In this document: positions 8,875 through 16,448 of the stretch, in pieces | Numbering within the stretch: the first letter of the stretch is position 1 | Layout of the letters: every line of letters starts with the position of its first letter | Assembly: GCA_001798885.1 (NCBI GenBank) | Contig: MGQW01000019.1 | Coordinates: 1 to 61,707, forward strand | Source of the DNA: Deltaproteobacteria bacterium RBG_16_64_85 | GTDB taxonomy: Bacteria; Desulfobacterota; Deferrimicrobia; Deferrimicrobiales; Deferrimicrobiaceae | Direction: 5' to 3' | Length of the DNA: 61,707 nt | Program-made: the position numbers and the translations under genes | Notes under the pieces: generated by a model | Told to the model about the DNA's origin: nothing | The model's input: the letters and a program-made list of their open reading frames with translations, nothing else | The model's database searches: none

Positions 8875-9377
8875 TTCGTTTCTCCCCCCACGGCGCGCAC
8901 CCGCAGGAGAAGCTCGGTCAGGGCCCAGGCCACGGCCTGGCCACGGACGGATTCGCGGTCGCCGGAAAATTTCCTCCTGCCCGAATGCCGGACGCCATCC
9001 GCCGAAATCCCCAGACATACGGTGCCCACCGGCTTCTCCGGCGATCCCCCGCCCGGTCCCGCGATCCCGGTGACGCCGACCCCGGCGTCCGCGCCGAACC
9101 GGCGCCTGACCCCGTCCGCCAGGGCGATCGCCGCCGGCTCGCTCACCGCGCCGACGGACCGGATCAACTCCTCCGGGACGCCGAGTTCCCTGGTCTTGAC
9201 TTCGTTGTGATATGCGACAACGCCCCCCAGGAAGTAGACGGAACTCCCCGGGATCTCCGTGATCGCGGCGCACAAGCTTCCCCCGGTGCACGACTCGGCG
9301 ACGGCCAGCGTGATTTTCGCTCCTGAGAACGCCGCTCCTAAGCGCTCCGCCAGATTCCGGATCACCCGGTCAGCCAC
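8871..9377 (-). CDS. pncC: Nicotinamide-nucleotide amidase (CinA C-terminal domain, PncC)
   Basis: A 168-residue stand-alone CinA C-terminal domain, which deamidates NMN to nicotinic-acid mononucleotide. Diagnostic sequence is VAESCTGGSLCAAITEIPGSS with the catalytic Ser-Cys-Thr-Gly-Gly region, then GGVVAYHNEVK and VGVTGIAGPGGGSPEKPVGTV. The N-terminal molybdopterin-binding-like half of full CinA is absent. The GTG at 9377 has GGGGGA five bases upstream and overlaps the end of pgpA; a second GTG at 9365 overlaps the pgpA TGA and is an alternative. It fits the cluster cinA-thpR-recA. Confidence 0.9.
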   Translation of the reverse strand: MADRVIRNLAERLGAAFSGAKITLAVAESCTGGSLCAAITEIPGSSVYFLGGVVAYHNEVKTRELGVPEELIRSVGAVSEPAAIALADGVRRRFGADAGVGVTGIAGPGGGSPEKPVGTVCLGISADGVRHSGRRKFSGDRESVRGQAVAWALTELLLRVRAVGGETK

Positions 9378-9838
9378 ACGATCCCCCGGTAGGCAAGATT
9401 GGCGTACACCCCCGCAACGAGGTCGTCCGCGACGACGTACACGGCTCCCTCCCGCTTGTCCGCCCAGGCCGCGGGCCCGAATTTCACGATGTCGAAGAAC
9501 CGGAAAAGGAGGAAAAGGAGCAGGACCGGCCTCCACCCCCAGGGGATCCCCGTCGCGGCCAGCAGCATTCCCGCCACCTCGTCGATCACGACCGAGGGGG
9601 GATCCCTTCTGCCCGTTTCCCGGATTTCCACGTGCGCGGAGGGAACCGACAGCAGGAGCACTCCGGCGAGCGCGCAGTAATGGACCGGCCCCGTTCCGCC
9701 TCCCCAGAACCACAGCGGCAGGGCGAGCAGGGAGCCGAACGTTCCGGGGGCCACGGGAGCGAAACCCAGCCCGAGCCCTGAGGCGACCGCCCTCCAGAGC
9801 AGATTTCCCCGAAAACGTTTTCGTTGAAAGATAGGCAT
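9362..9838 (-). CDS. pgpA: Phosphatidylglycerophosphatase A
   Basis: A 158-residue inner-membrane enzyme that dephosphorylates phosphatidylglycerol phosphate. Family motifs are GLGLGFAPVAPGTFGSL near the start, PSVVIDEVAGMLLA with the acidic pair, and RFFDIVKFGPAAWADK; the usual KP is KF here. Several hydrophobic stretches fit membrane insertion. Two ATGs are possible (9838 and 9901). I prefer 9838 because GATAAT lies only six bases upstream of it and the sequence between the two ATGs is AT-rich, unlike coding DNA here. It heads the pgpA-pncC-thpR-recA-pilT-recX-alaS series. Confidence 0.85.
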   Translation of the reverse strand: MPIFQRKRFRGNLLWRAVASGLGLGFAPVAPGTFGSLLALPLWFWGGGTGPVHYCALAGVLLLSVPSAHVEIRETGRRDPPSVVIDEVAGMLLAATGIPWGWRPVLLLFLLFRFFDIVKFGPAAWADKREGAVYVVADDLVAGVYANLAYRGIVWLTG

Positions 9839-9924
9839 AACCAGATTATCAATTTTACATTTATAATAAACGACTGTGACAAATAAAACGATTTTTGCCA
9901 TCCACGGGGCATTGCGAGACGAAA
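9839..9924. promoter_or_regulatory. AT-rich divergent promoter region between pgpA and the HEAT-repeat gene
   Basis: This short region is strikingly AT-rich against a GC-rich background. On the plus strand TATAAT lies at 9862-9867, with no good -35 box at 17 bases. On the minus strand GATAAT (9850-9845) sits six bases before the preferred pgpA ATG. It plausibly drives both divergent transcription units; exact start points cannot be assigned. Confidence 0.4.
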
Positions 9925-11472
9925 ATGCCTGAAAGCGACCTCATACAGCGAATCTCCCGGGCGGTCACCGAACTGGCAAAGGGGCTGAAAAGCGTCAGCT
10001 TCTACCCTCCCGGACACCCCGCGCTGATCCAGGCCATCTCCAAAATCATCTCCAACTTCGAAGAGATCCCGCTGCCGGAGGAAGGGCTGGAAATCGACGT
10101 GACCAAGAACACCCTCCTATACGGGGAAACACCTCTCCCGGTTCCGAGCAAGGCGATCGCGGACCTGAACCGGGAGCTCTATCTCCGACGCGCAGGCAAG
10201 ATCATCTTCCTGCCCAACCTGAAGTCCAACGAGATGATCGCATTCCTCGGCATCCTCAACCGCGACCTCCAGCAGATCCAGGACGAGGGCGGCCTCGAGC
10301 AGGTAATGATCCGGGCGAAAGTGTCGCGGATCTGGGTGAACCGCGTGGATTACCAGGGCCTCACGGAGATGATGAAGACGGAGGAGGAGGTCCTGCCCGA
10401 AGAGAGCGCAGAGTCTGCGCAGACCGACGCGGAACCGTCGTTGGGTCTGGAGAATGTGGATCTGGAAGAATTGACGATCGAGGACCTTCTGGGCCTGATC
10501 GAGAAGGAAACCGACGCCGCCACGTACCGCGACCACCTCATCGCTCTCACCCGGGCCCTTTTCAGCGAGCGAATGGACCGGAAGATCGAATTCGCTTCCC
10601 GGGCGCTCATGATCTTCGCGGGCCACATCGAGCGCCCGCCCATGCAGAACGCGGAGATCGCCAACCTCGCGCGCCTCGGGATCAAGGAGATGGCCACCGA
10701 AGAGCTGGTCTCCCATTACATCCATCTCCTTCGGGGGAAGTCCGGAAGGGGCCGCCGGGGGGTGGAGACGGTGCTGGTGGCGTTCGAGGACCGGGCCGTC
10801 AAGCCGCTTCTCCGGACGCTCGCGGACGAGGAGGACCTCCTCGCGCGGAGATCGATCGTGGAGATCGTCGTCCGGATCGGCAGGCCCGCAGTACCCGCCA
10901 TCCTCGAGAACCTGAACGACTCCCGGTGGTTCATGATCCGCAACATGGTGAAGATTCTCGGAAGCCTGGGGCTCCCCGATCTCGCACCGCACGTGGCCAA
11001 CGCCCTGTCCCACCCGGACCTCCGCGTGAAGAAGGAGGCGATCAAGGCGCTTTCCAAGCTCCCCCACCCCTCCGCGGTCCAGGCATTGGGGGAACTCTGC
11101 TTCTTCCCGGAGGAAACGGTGGCCCTGACCGCCACCGCGGCGATGTCTTCCAAAAAGGAATCCGAGGCCGTCCTCACCCTGTTCCGGCGGACCGTCCACA
11201 AGCGGTTCCTGTTCCCCATTTACCGGCTGGCCCACGAAGCGATCGAATCCCTGCGGGCCATCGACACCGACGAGGCGGTCACGGCCCTGGAAGAAATCCT
11301 CCGGACGACGGCCGTCTGGGAGACGAAAAAGTTCCGGGCCATGAAAACCCACGCGCTCCGGAGCATCTCAAAGATGAGCGGGGAAAAGGCCAAGGAGGTG
11401 CTCGAACGGGCCGCCCGCGCACCGGAGAAATACCTGAGAGCGGAGGCGGAACGCCTCCTCAGGAAAAATTAG
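9925..11472 (+). CDS. HEAT-repeat protein with N-terminal module shared with the adjacent HD-GYP protein
   Basis: A 515-residue soluble protein. Residues 1-130 contain LKSVSFYPPGHPAL, a beta segment DVTKNTLLYGETPL and an alpha/beta stretch ending VSRIWVNRVDY. The N-terminus of the next gene aligns with all three. An acidic linker follows (about 140-175). Residues from about 270 form HEAT-like alpha repeats: LLRTLADEEDLLARRSIVEIVVRIGR, VPAILENLNDSRWFMIRNMVKILGSLG and LSHPDLRVKKEAIKALSKL. HEAT repeats bind proteins; the function is unknown. The context suggests partnership with the c-di-GMP-type phosphodiesterase 13 bases downstream. An alternative ATG exists at 9895. Confidence 0.8.
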   Translation: MPESDLIQRISRAVTELAKGLKSVSFYPPGHPALIQAISKIISNFEEIPLPEEGLEIDVTKNTLLYGETPLPVPSKAIADLNRELYLRRAGKIIFLPNLKSNEMIAFLGILNRDLQQIQDEGGLEQVMIRAKVSRIWVNRVDYQGLTEMMKTEEEVLPEESAESAQTDAEPSLGLENVDLEELTIEDLLGLIEKETDAATYRDHLIALTRALFSERMDRKIEFASRALMIFAGHIERPPMQNAEIANLARLGIKEMATEELVSHYIHLLRGKSGRGRRGVETVLVAFEDRAVKPLLRTLADEEDLLARRSIVEIVVRIGRPAVPAILENLNDSRWFMIRNMVKILGSLGLPDLAPHVANALSHPDLRVKKEAIKALSKLPHPSAVQALGELCFFPEETVALTATAAMSSKKESEAVLTLFRRTVHKRFLFPIYRLAHEAIESLRAIDTDEAVTALEEILRTTAVWETKKFRAMKTHALRSISKMSGEKAKEVLERAARAPEKYLRAEAERLLRKN

Positions 11473-11485
11473 AGGAGGATCGGCC

Positions 11486-12877
11486 ATGAACCGGCGCGAA
11501 CAGGAAATCCTGATTACCGGCCTGATCCGGGCACTGGGAACTTCCCTGAGGAACCGGGGGCTCTATCCCGCCGCGCACCCCCTGGTCCGTACCCCCGTGG
11601 AGAAGGTGCACAAGGACCTCCTCCTGCTCTTCGGAGACCATTCCGAGCTCGTCCTCCTCATTACGGATGGCACGCTGGTCTTCGAAGGGGTCCCCATCTT
11701 CAGCCTGACCTCCTCCCACGAATTCTTCATGGAACGGCTCTCCCGGATCGGGGTGCCGGCCATCATTTTCGACAAGAGGCTCACGCCCGGCGACATCGAG
11801 AACTTCATCCGTTTCCTCCATGAGACGAAGGAGCAGGAGCTCTCCCCGAACCGGATCCAGGAACTCCTTTTCCAGTCGGGAGTCACCTACATCCGCGTCA
11901 AGCCGATCGAGGACAGCGAGAAGGACGACCAGACGGTCGCGCACGAACTTTACGACAACGCGGTCTCCGTGGTGGTCTCGGTCCTGCGGGACGTGCGGTT
12001 GGGACGGATCCCTTCCGGGGCCGAGTCCGAGCGCGTGGTCAAGGACATGAGCAGCATGCTCACGCGGAACCGGGATGCCATGCTGGCGCTGACGCTCATC
12101 AAGAAGTACGACGAGTACACCTACAACCATTCCGTGAACGTGGCCGTTCTGTCGCTCGCCCTTGCCGATACCCTGAATCTCTCCTCCCAGGACAAGGTCG
12201 ACGTGGGAGTCGCGGGCCTCCTGCACGACATCGGGAAAACGCAGCTCGCCCTCAACCTCATCCGGAAGCCCAGCACGCTGACCCCAATGGAGTTCGAGGA
12301 GATCAAGAAGCACCCCGGGGAAGGGTTCGCCCTTCTCGGGAAGATGTCCCATATCCGTCCCGCCTCCGCGTACTTGGTCCTGGAACACCACATGCGGTTC
12401 GACCGGACGGGATATCCACGCCCGGAGCCGGATTACCGCATGCACCCCAATTCCAACGTCATTCCCGTTGCCGACAGCTATGACGCGCTGACGACGATGC
12501 GATCGTACCAGAAGGCCCGGTTCCCGCAGGAGTCGCTGGAGATCATGAAGAATGTCGCCGGCAAGTCGCTGGACCCAGGGGTCGTAGAGGTTTTCGCGAA
12601 AATCATGGGAACCTATCCGGTAGGGACCATGGTTCGATTGAACACCATGGAGATCGGGGTGGTCTCGGGGCAGGGGACATCCGGCGAGGGGGGGCAGAAG
12701 GTCGTGGTCCTGTTCGACCTGAACGGCAACCCGCTCCCCCGGCCGGAACAGGTGGACCTGGGCGAATCGGACGGAGCGTCGAAAAAGCCGCGCCGGATGA
12801 TCCTCGGGCCGGTGAACCCGCAATTCCACCCGTCCGCAACCACGGGGGCCCTGTTCTCCGCGATGGCTCCAGCTTAA
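11486..12877 (+). CDS. HD-GYP-type phosphohydrolase with shared N-terminal module
   Basis: A 463-residue protein. Residues 1-140 form a module like that of the preceding gene (LRNRGLYPAAHPLV, ITDGTLVFEGVPI, GVTYIRVKPI). The HD-GYP domain follows: YNHSVNVAVLS with His215, LLHDIGK with His247-Asp248, EIKKHPGEG with His276, EHHMRFDRTGYP (300-311) and VIPVADSYDALTT. HD-GYP enzymes hydrolyse cyclic di-GMP at a di- or tri-metal centre. The motif reads HHMRFDRTGYP where HHExxDGxGYP is usual, so activity may be altered. The ATG follows GAGGAGG. Its stop overlaps the stop of the convergent HEAT gene. Confidence 0.85.
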   Translation: MNRREQEILITGLIRALGTSLRNRGLYPAAHPLVRTPVEKVHKDLLLLFGDHSELVLLITDGTLVFEGVPIFSLTSSHEFFMERLSRIGVPAIIFDKRLTPGDIENFIRFLHETKEQELSPNRIQELLFQSGVTYIRVKPIEDSEKDDQTVAHELYDNAVSVVVSVLRDVRLGRIPSGAESERVVKDMSSMLTRNRDAMLALTLIKKYDEYTYNHSVNVAVLSLALADTLNLSSQDKVDVGVAGLLHDIGKTQLALNLIRKPSTLTPMEFEEIKKHPGEGFALLGKMSHIRPASAYLVLEHHMRFDRTGYPRPEPDYRMHPNSNVIPVADSYDALTTMRSYQKARFPQESLEIMKNVAGKSLDPGVVEVFAKIMGTYPVGTMVRLNTMEIGVVSGQGTSGEGGQKVVVLFDLNGNPLPRPEQVDLGESDGASKKPRRMILGPVNPQFHPSATTGALFSAMAPA

Positions 12878-13449
12878 GCATCCCCCCCGCTCCACTCCGA
12901 CAGGGCGCGGGCCGCCGCCGCGCGAACCGCCTCGCTCTCCGAGCGCGCCTGGAGGAGGATCTTCTCCCACTCTTTCTTTTCCGCGACGAGGGCATACGCC
13001 TCCACCGCCTTGCCGGCGACTTCCGGATCGGGGTGGCCAAGAAATTTTCCGATGACGGGGGCGAGTTCCTTCCTCCGGGATCTCCCCAGCGTCTCCAGGA
13101 GGTTCCCCAGCACGACCCCCTCCTCCTTCGGAAGCCGTTCCACCAGGGCTTTAAGAACGGTTACGGTGGGGGAGAAAGCGAGCACCCGGGCGGCGGCCCC
13201 CCGGACTTCCGCCTCGCGGTCGTTCAAGGCCGCCAGCAGGAGGGAGATCCCTTCCGACCCGCCGATGTCCTCCGCGGAGAAAACGACCCGCATCCGCTCC
13301 TCCAAGGTGCCCGTCTGAAGCACGTTCAAATAGGAAGCCACCGATCGCTTCGCCCTCAGCCGGTCCAGGGAAGAGGACGCGGCCTCGCGCACCGAGGGCG
13401 ACGGATCCGACTGCAACCCCCGAAGGGTTTCCTCAATCCGGTTCATCAC
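12874..13449 (-). CDS. Small HEAT-repeat protein
   Basis: A 191-residue all-alpha protein of about five HEAT repeats. Examples are LRGLQSDPSPSVREAASSSLDRL, LLLAALNDREAEVRGAAARVLAF, IGKFLGHPDPEVAGKAVEAYALV and LLQARSESEAVRAAAARALSEW. No signal peptide or catalytic motif is visible. It overlaps the upstream P1 peptidase gene by 17 bases and is therefore probably co-translated with it. It converges on the HD-GYP gene, whose operon also encodes a HEAT protein, so the proteins may belong to one process; this is only contextual. Confidence 0.75.
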   Translation of the reverse strand: MMNRIEETLRGLQSDPSPSVREAASSSLDRLRAKRSVASYLNVLQTGTLEERMRVVFSAEDIGGSEGISLLLAALNDREAEVRGAAARVLAFSPTVTVLKALVERLPKEEGVVLGNLLETLGRSRRKELAPVIGKFLGHPDPEVAGKAVEAYALVAEKKEWEKILLQARSESEAVRAAAARALSEWSGGDA

Positions 13450-14428
13450 GGCTCTCCCCTCCCTTCCCCGACAGATCCTCAGCCGACGGAACGGCCGGGG
13501 TACCGACCGCGCTCCGAACCGCGTCCAGAATCGCCTTTTCGAGCGCGCGCGCTCCCAGCATCGCTGCCTGCATCACGTTTCCCCTTCGTCCCGAAAGACC
13601 GGTGGAGAGCGCTACGACGATGTCCCCGTCCATCGGCGTGTGGACAGGGCGGATGGCCCGCGACAACGCGCCGTGCGCCATCCGCGCGACGGCCATGAGT
13701 TCCTCGCGTAAAAGCGGTTCGGCCGTTGCAACGACGGCCAGTGTCGTGTTCTCCGGAGCGAAGGGCTCCCGCCGGAACCCCTCCCGGAACCGTTTCTCCG
13801 TCCAGGCGGGCCCTTTCCCATCCTCTTCCCGGGCCCCGGCGATCCAGTCGCCCGTTTCCGGGTCCACCACGTCCCCGAAAGCGTTCACGACGGCGCAGGC
13901 ACCGACGATCGTTCCGCCGCCCGCCTCGCTGGCCGTCCCGAAGCCGCCCTTCATCGCGCGGCCGATGCCGAACGCCTTGCCGACCGTGGCCCCCGCGCCG
14001 GCCCCCACGGAGCCGCGGGCCGGCGGCACGGCGGACGCCCTGGAGGCAGCCGAGTATCCCATGTCGGGCGTCGGGCGAAACGAGGGATCGCCGAAACCCA
14101 GGTCGTAGATCACGGCGGTGGGAACGATCGGCACGATCCCCCCGGGGGTGGGAAATCCCATCCCTGCCTCTTCCAGATAGCGCATGACCCCCGCCGCGGC
14201 GTCGAGCCCGAAGGCGCTCCCGCCGGCAAGAACGAGGGCATGCATGCGGCCAACGGGATGGGGGCGCAGGAGAGAGTCCATCTGCCGGGTTCCAGCGGCC
14301 TCGCCGCGGATGTCGGCGGCCCCCGCTGCCCCTTGGGGGAACCGCAGTACCGTCACCCCGGAACCCCTGGCGAAGTCGTGCTCGTGCCCAAGCAGGACGC
14401 CCGCCACGTCGGTAATCGAACCTGGCAT
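13433..14428 (-). CDS. P1-family (DmpA-like) peptidase
   Basis: A 331-residue N-terminal-nucleophile hydrolase of the DmpA/ornithine acetyltransferase-like fold (L-aminopeptidase/D-esterase group). It starts ITDVAGVLLGHEHDFARGSGVTV, typical of the family, and has VLAGGSAFGLDAAAGVM, GATVGKAFG, GGGTIVGACAVVNAFGD and ENTTLAVVATAEPLLREE. The last segment should hold the autoprocessing site, by analogy with DmpA at the residue after Asn-Thr. Such enzymes release N-terminal residues from peptides. A divergent promoter pair lies between it and ruvX. Confidence 0.85.
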   Translation of the reverse strand: MPGSITDVAGVLLGHEHDFARGSGVTVLRFPQGAAGAADIRGEAAGTRQMDSLLRPHPVGRMHALVLAGGSAFGLDAAAGVMRYLEEAGMGFPTPGGIVPIVPTAVIYDLGFGDPSFRPTPDMGYSAASRASAVPPARGSVGAGAGATVGKAFGIGRAMKGGFGTASEAGGGTIVGACAVVNAFGDVVDPETGDWIAGAREEDGKGPAWTEKRFREGFRREPFAPENTTLAVVATAEPLLREELMAVARMAHGALSRAIRPVHTPMDGDIVVALSTGLSGRRGNVMQAAMLGARALEKAILDAVRSAVGTPAVPSAEDLSGKGGESRDEPD

Positions 14429-14449
14429 CCCCCCTCCGCAATGCGTATA

Positions 14450-14478
14450 GTTTTACCGGAGGTCGGCCGGTTCGTCAA
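14450..14478 (-). promoter_or_regulatory. Probable promoter of the P1-peptidase/HEAT operon
   Basis: On the minus strand TTGACG (14478-14473) is followed after 17 bases by TAAAAC (14455-14450). Transcription would begin about 15 bases before the ATG at 14428. It faces away from the ruvX promoter at 14500. Confidence 0.45.
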
Positions 14479-14499
14479 TCTTGATGGCCGTTCCCCGAG

Positions 14500-14529
14500 T
14501 TGACGGTCCGACGGGAGGAAACGTAAACT
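14500..14529 (+). promoter_or_regulatory. Probable promoter of ruvX-mltG
   Basis: TTGACG (14500-14505) and TAAACT (14524-14529) are separated by 18 bases, matching a sigma-70 promoter at five and four of six positions. The ruvX ATG lies 18 bases downstream of the -10 box, preceded by AGGGGA. Confidence 0.5.
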
Positions 14530-14547
14530 TTCTCAGGGGAATCGCCG

Positions 14548-14979
14548 ATGGATCAGATCAGGGGAAGGGTGCTCGCGCTCGACTTCGGCAGCCGTCGCAT
14601 CGGGGTGGCGATTTCCGACCTCCTCGGCATCACTGCGCAGCAGCTTCCGGCGATCCGGCGGGAGGGGGACCGAAAGGACATCGAGGCGATCGCGGTCGTG
14701 GCGAGGGAATACGGGGTGGAAACCGTGGTCATCGGTCTCCCGCTCCTCCCCGACGGGATGGAGGGGGTCCAGGCGGCCAAAGCCAGGGGGTTTGCGCTGA
14801 AGATCCACGAGTGCCTCGGTTTGCCGGTCGTCCCGTGGGACGAACGCTTCACCACGGCCCAGGCGGAACGCCATCTCATCGAGTCCGGCGTGCGACGCGA
14901 GAAACGGAAAGAGATCCGCGACAGCCTCGCCGCCGCCCTTCTCCTGCAATCCGTCCTGGACGCCCGGAACCGGAAGTAA
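14548..14979 (+). CDS. ruvX: Putative pre-16S rRNA nuclease / Holliday-junction resolvase-like RuvX (YqgF)
   Basis: A 143-residue RNase H-fold protein. The opening LALDFGSRRIGVAISD carries the first catalytic Asp. VETVVIGLPLLPDGMEG holds the second strand, VPWDERFTTAQAERHL the conserved WDER(F/L)(T/S)T motif, and RDSLAAALLLQSVLD the final acidic helix. YqgF trims the 5' end of 16S rRNA in E. coli, and resolvase activity has been proposed for relatives. AGGGGA precedes the ATG. mltG follows eight bases after the stop, a pairing seen widely in bacteria. Confidence 0.92.
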   Translation: MDQIRGRVLALDFGSRRIGVAISDLLGITAQQLPAIRREGDRKDIEAIAVVAREYGVETVVIGLPLLPDGMEGVQAAKARGFALKIHECLGLPVVPWDERFTTAQAERHLIESGVRREKRKEIRDSLAAALLLQSVLDARNRK

Positions 14980-14987
14980 TCCCCGAC

Positions 14988-15986
14988 ATGTCTTCCCAGA
15001 AATTCAAGGTCGCCCTCGTTCTGCTGCTCGGAATGGCGTCCCTCTTCGCTTTCCTGCTCATGGACACCCCTCCGTCCAAGGATTGGCAAATGGTCAAAGT
15101 GGTCATTCCGAAAGGAAGCACTTCTTCCGAGGTCGCGCGACTTCTGGCAGAAAGAAAGGTCCTGCAGCACCCCCTCGTCTTCCGGATGCTGATCCAGGGA
15201 TCGATGACGGGGAGGCGTCTGAAGTTCGGCGAATATTCGTTCCCGGACCCCCCTTCGGCAGTGGAGGCCTGGAAAAAGCTCTTTCGCGGCGAGATCACCC
15301 GCTATTCCGTGACGATCCCCGAGGGGTCGAACCTCTACGACATCGCGAAGATTCTGGGAGGCATCGAGCTCGTCGATCCTGAGAAATTCCTCGAAACCGC
15401 CGCTTCCCGGGAGGTTCTGCGCAGGCTGGGCATACCGGGGGCCACGGCGGAGGGGTTCCTCTTCCCGGACACCTACCTGCTCGAGAAGTCCATGTCCCCG
15501 GAGGACATCCTGGAGGTCATGGCCCGCCAGTTCCGCCGCAAGATCCTCCCCGAATGGGAGGGCAGGGCCCGTGAGGCGGGATTCTCGCTTCTCCAGCTCG
15601 TTACCATCGCGTCGATCATCGAAAAGGAGACCGGTGTCGACGAGGAGAAGCCATTCGTGTCGGCCGTCATCCGGAAGCGCCTCTCGCTGGGGATGCCCCT
15701 TCAGATGGACCCCACAGTGATCTACGGGCTCAAGCGGTTCGGGGAGGGACTGACGAAAAAAGACCTGCAGACGCCGTCGCAGTACAACTCTTACTTGAAC
15801 CGCGGGCTCCCGCCGGGGCCGATTGCCAATCCGGGAATTTCGGCCATCCAGGCCGCGCTTTTCCCCGCCGACTCGGATTACCTCTACTTCGTATCGCGGA
15901 ACGACGGGTCCCACAAGTTCTCCAGAACGCTCCAGGAACATAACCGGGGGGTGGTTTCTTACAGGAAAGACAAAACGGCGGACTAA
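14988..15986 (+). CDS. mltG: Endolytic murein transglycosylase MltG
   Basis: A 332-residue membrane-anchored enzyme that cuts nascent glycan strands. One transmembrane helix is at about 8-24 (VALVLLLGMASLFAFLL), then a LysM-like region (VVIPKGSTSSEVARLLAERKVL). The catalytic region is LVTIASIIEKETG, with the conserved Glu of EKETG, followed by LQMDPTVIYGL, YNSYLNRGLPPGPIANPG and LYFVSRNDGSHKFSRTLQEHN. All MltG signature blocks are present. The open frame continues upstream, but ATG 14988 gives the usual N-terminus. Confidence 0.94.
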   Translation: MSSQKFKVALVLLLGMASLFAFLLMDTPPSKDWQMVKVVIPKGSTSSEVARLLAERKVLQHPLVFRMLIQGSMTGRRLKFGEYSFPDPPSAVEAWKKLFRGEITRYSVTIPEGSNLYDIAKILGGIELVDPEKFLETAASREVLRRLGIPGATAEGFLFPDTYLLEKSMSPEDILEVMARQFRRKILPEWEGRAREAGFSLLQLVTIASIIEKETGVDEEKPFVSAVIRKRLSLGMPLQMDPTVIYGLKRFGEGLTKKDLQTPSQYNSYLNRGLPPGPIANPGISAIQAALFPADSDYLYFVSRNDGSHKFSRTLQEHNRGVVSYRKDKTAD

Positions 15987-16018
15987 AACGGCGAACCCGT
16001 GCGGGGGCGAGAGGGCCG

Positions 16019-16417
16019 CTACTCCTCGATCTCTCCGGCGGGGACTTTCTTGATCCCGTCCTCCGGCTCTTCGCGCAGGTACTTCTCCTCCCGCTCGAGC
16101 TTCTCCTGGCACTCCACGCAGTACTTGGCGAAGGGCATCACCTTCAGCCGACCCTTGGGGATTTTCACGCCGCACTCCTCGCACAGACCGTAGGAGCCTT
16201 CCTCGATCCGGTCGAGCGAGTCGTCGATCTGGCTCAGCTTCTTCTTCTCCCGGTCGGTCAGGATCATGTCCAGCTCCCGCGTCCGCTCCTCGGAGACCGA
16301 GTCCAGGATGTCCCCGATGTCGGGCGTGGTGCCCTCCGTGGTCGCCTTGGATCTGCGCGCGATATCCTTCACGAGATCCTCTCGCATGCGGAGCAGCATG
16401 TCCTTGATCGATTTCAT
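16019..16417 (-). CDS. DksA/TraR-family zinc-finger protein
   Basis: A 132-residue protein with an N-terminal coiled-coil helical hairpin (about 1-75, with alternating acidic and hydrophobic residues) and a C4 zinc finger CEECGVKIPKGRLKVMPFAKYCVEC, spacing C-x2-C-x17-C-x2-C, which is the DksA-type finger. Such proteins bind the RNA-polymerase secondary channel and adjust rRNA or stress transcription with ppGpp. The acidic tip seen in DksA (DxxDxA) is not obvious; the tip region reads TTPDIGDILDSVSEERTRE. It has its own strong promoter located within the end of rimO. Confidence 0.85.
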   Translation of the reverse strand: MKSIKDMLLRMREDLVKDIARRSKATTEGTTPDIGDILDSVSEERTRELDMILTDREKKKLSQIDDSLDRIEEGSYGLCEECGVKIPKGRLKVMPFAKYCVECQEKLEREEKYLREEPEDGIKKVPAGEIEE

Positions 16418-16448
16418 GGGCCTTGAGACCCCCGCCGGGATCGGAAAA

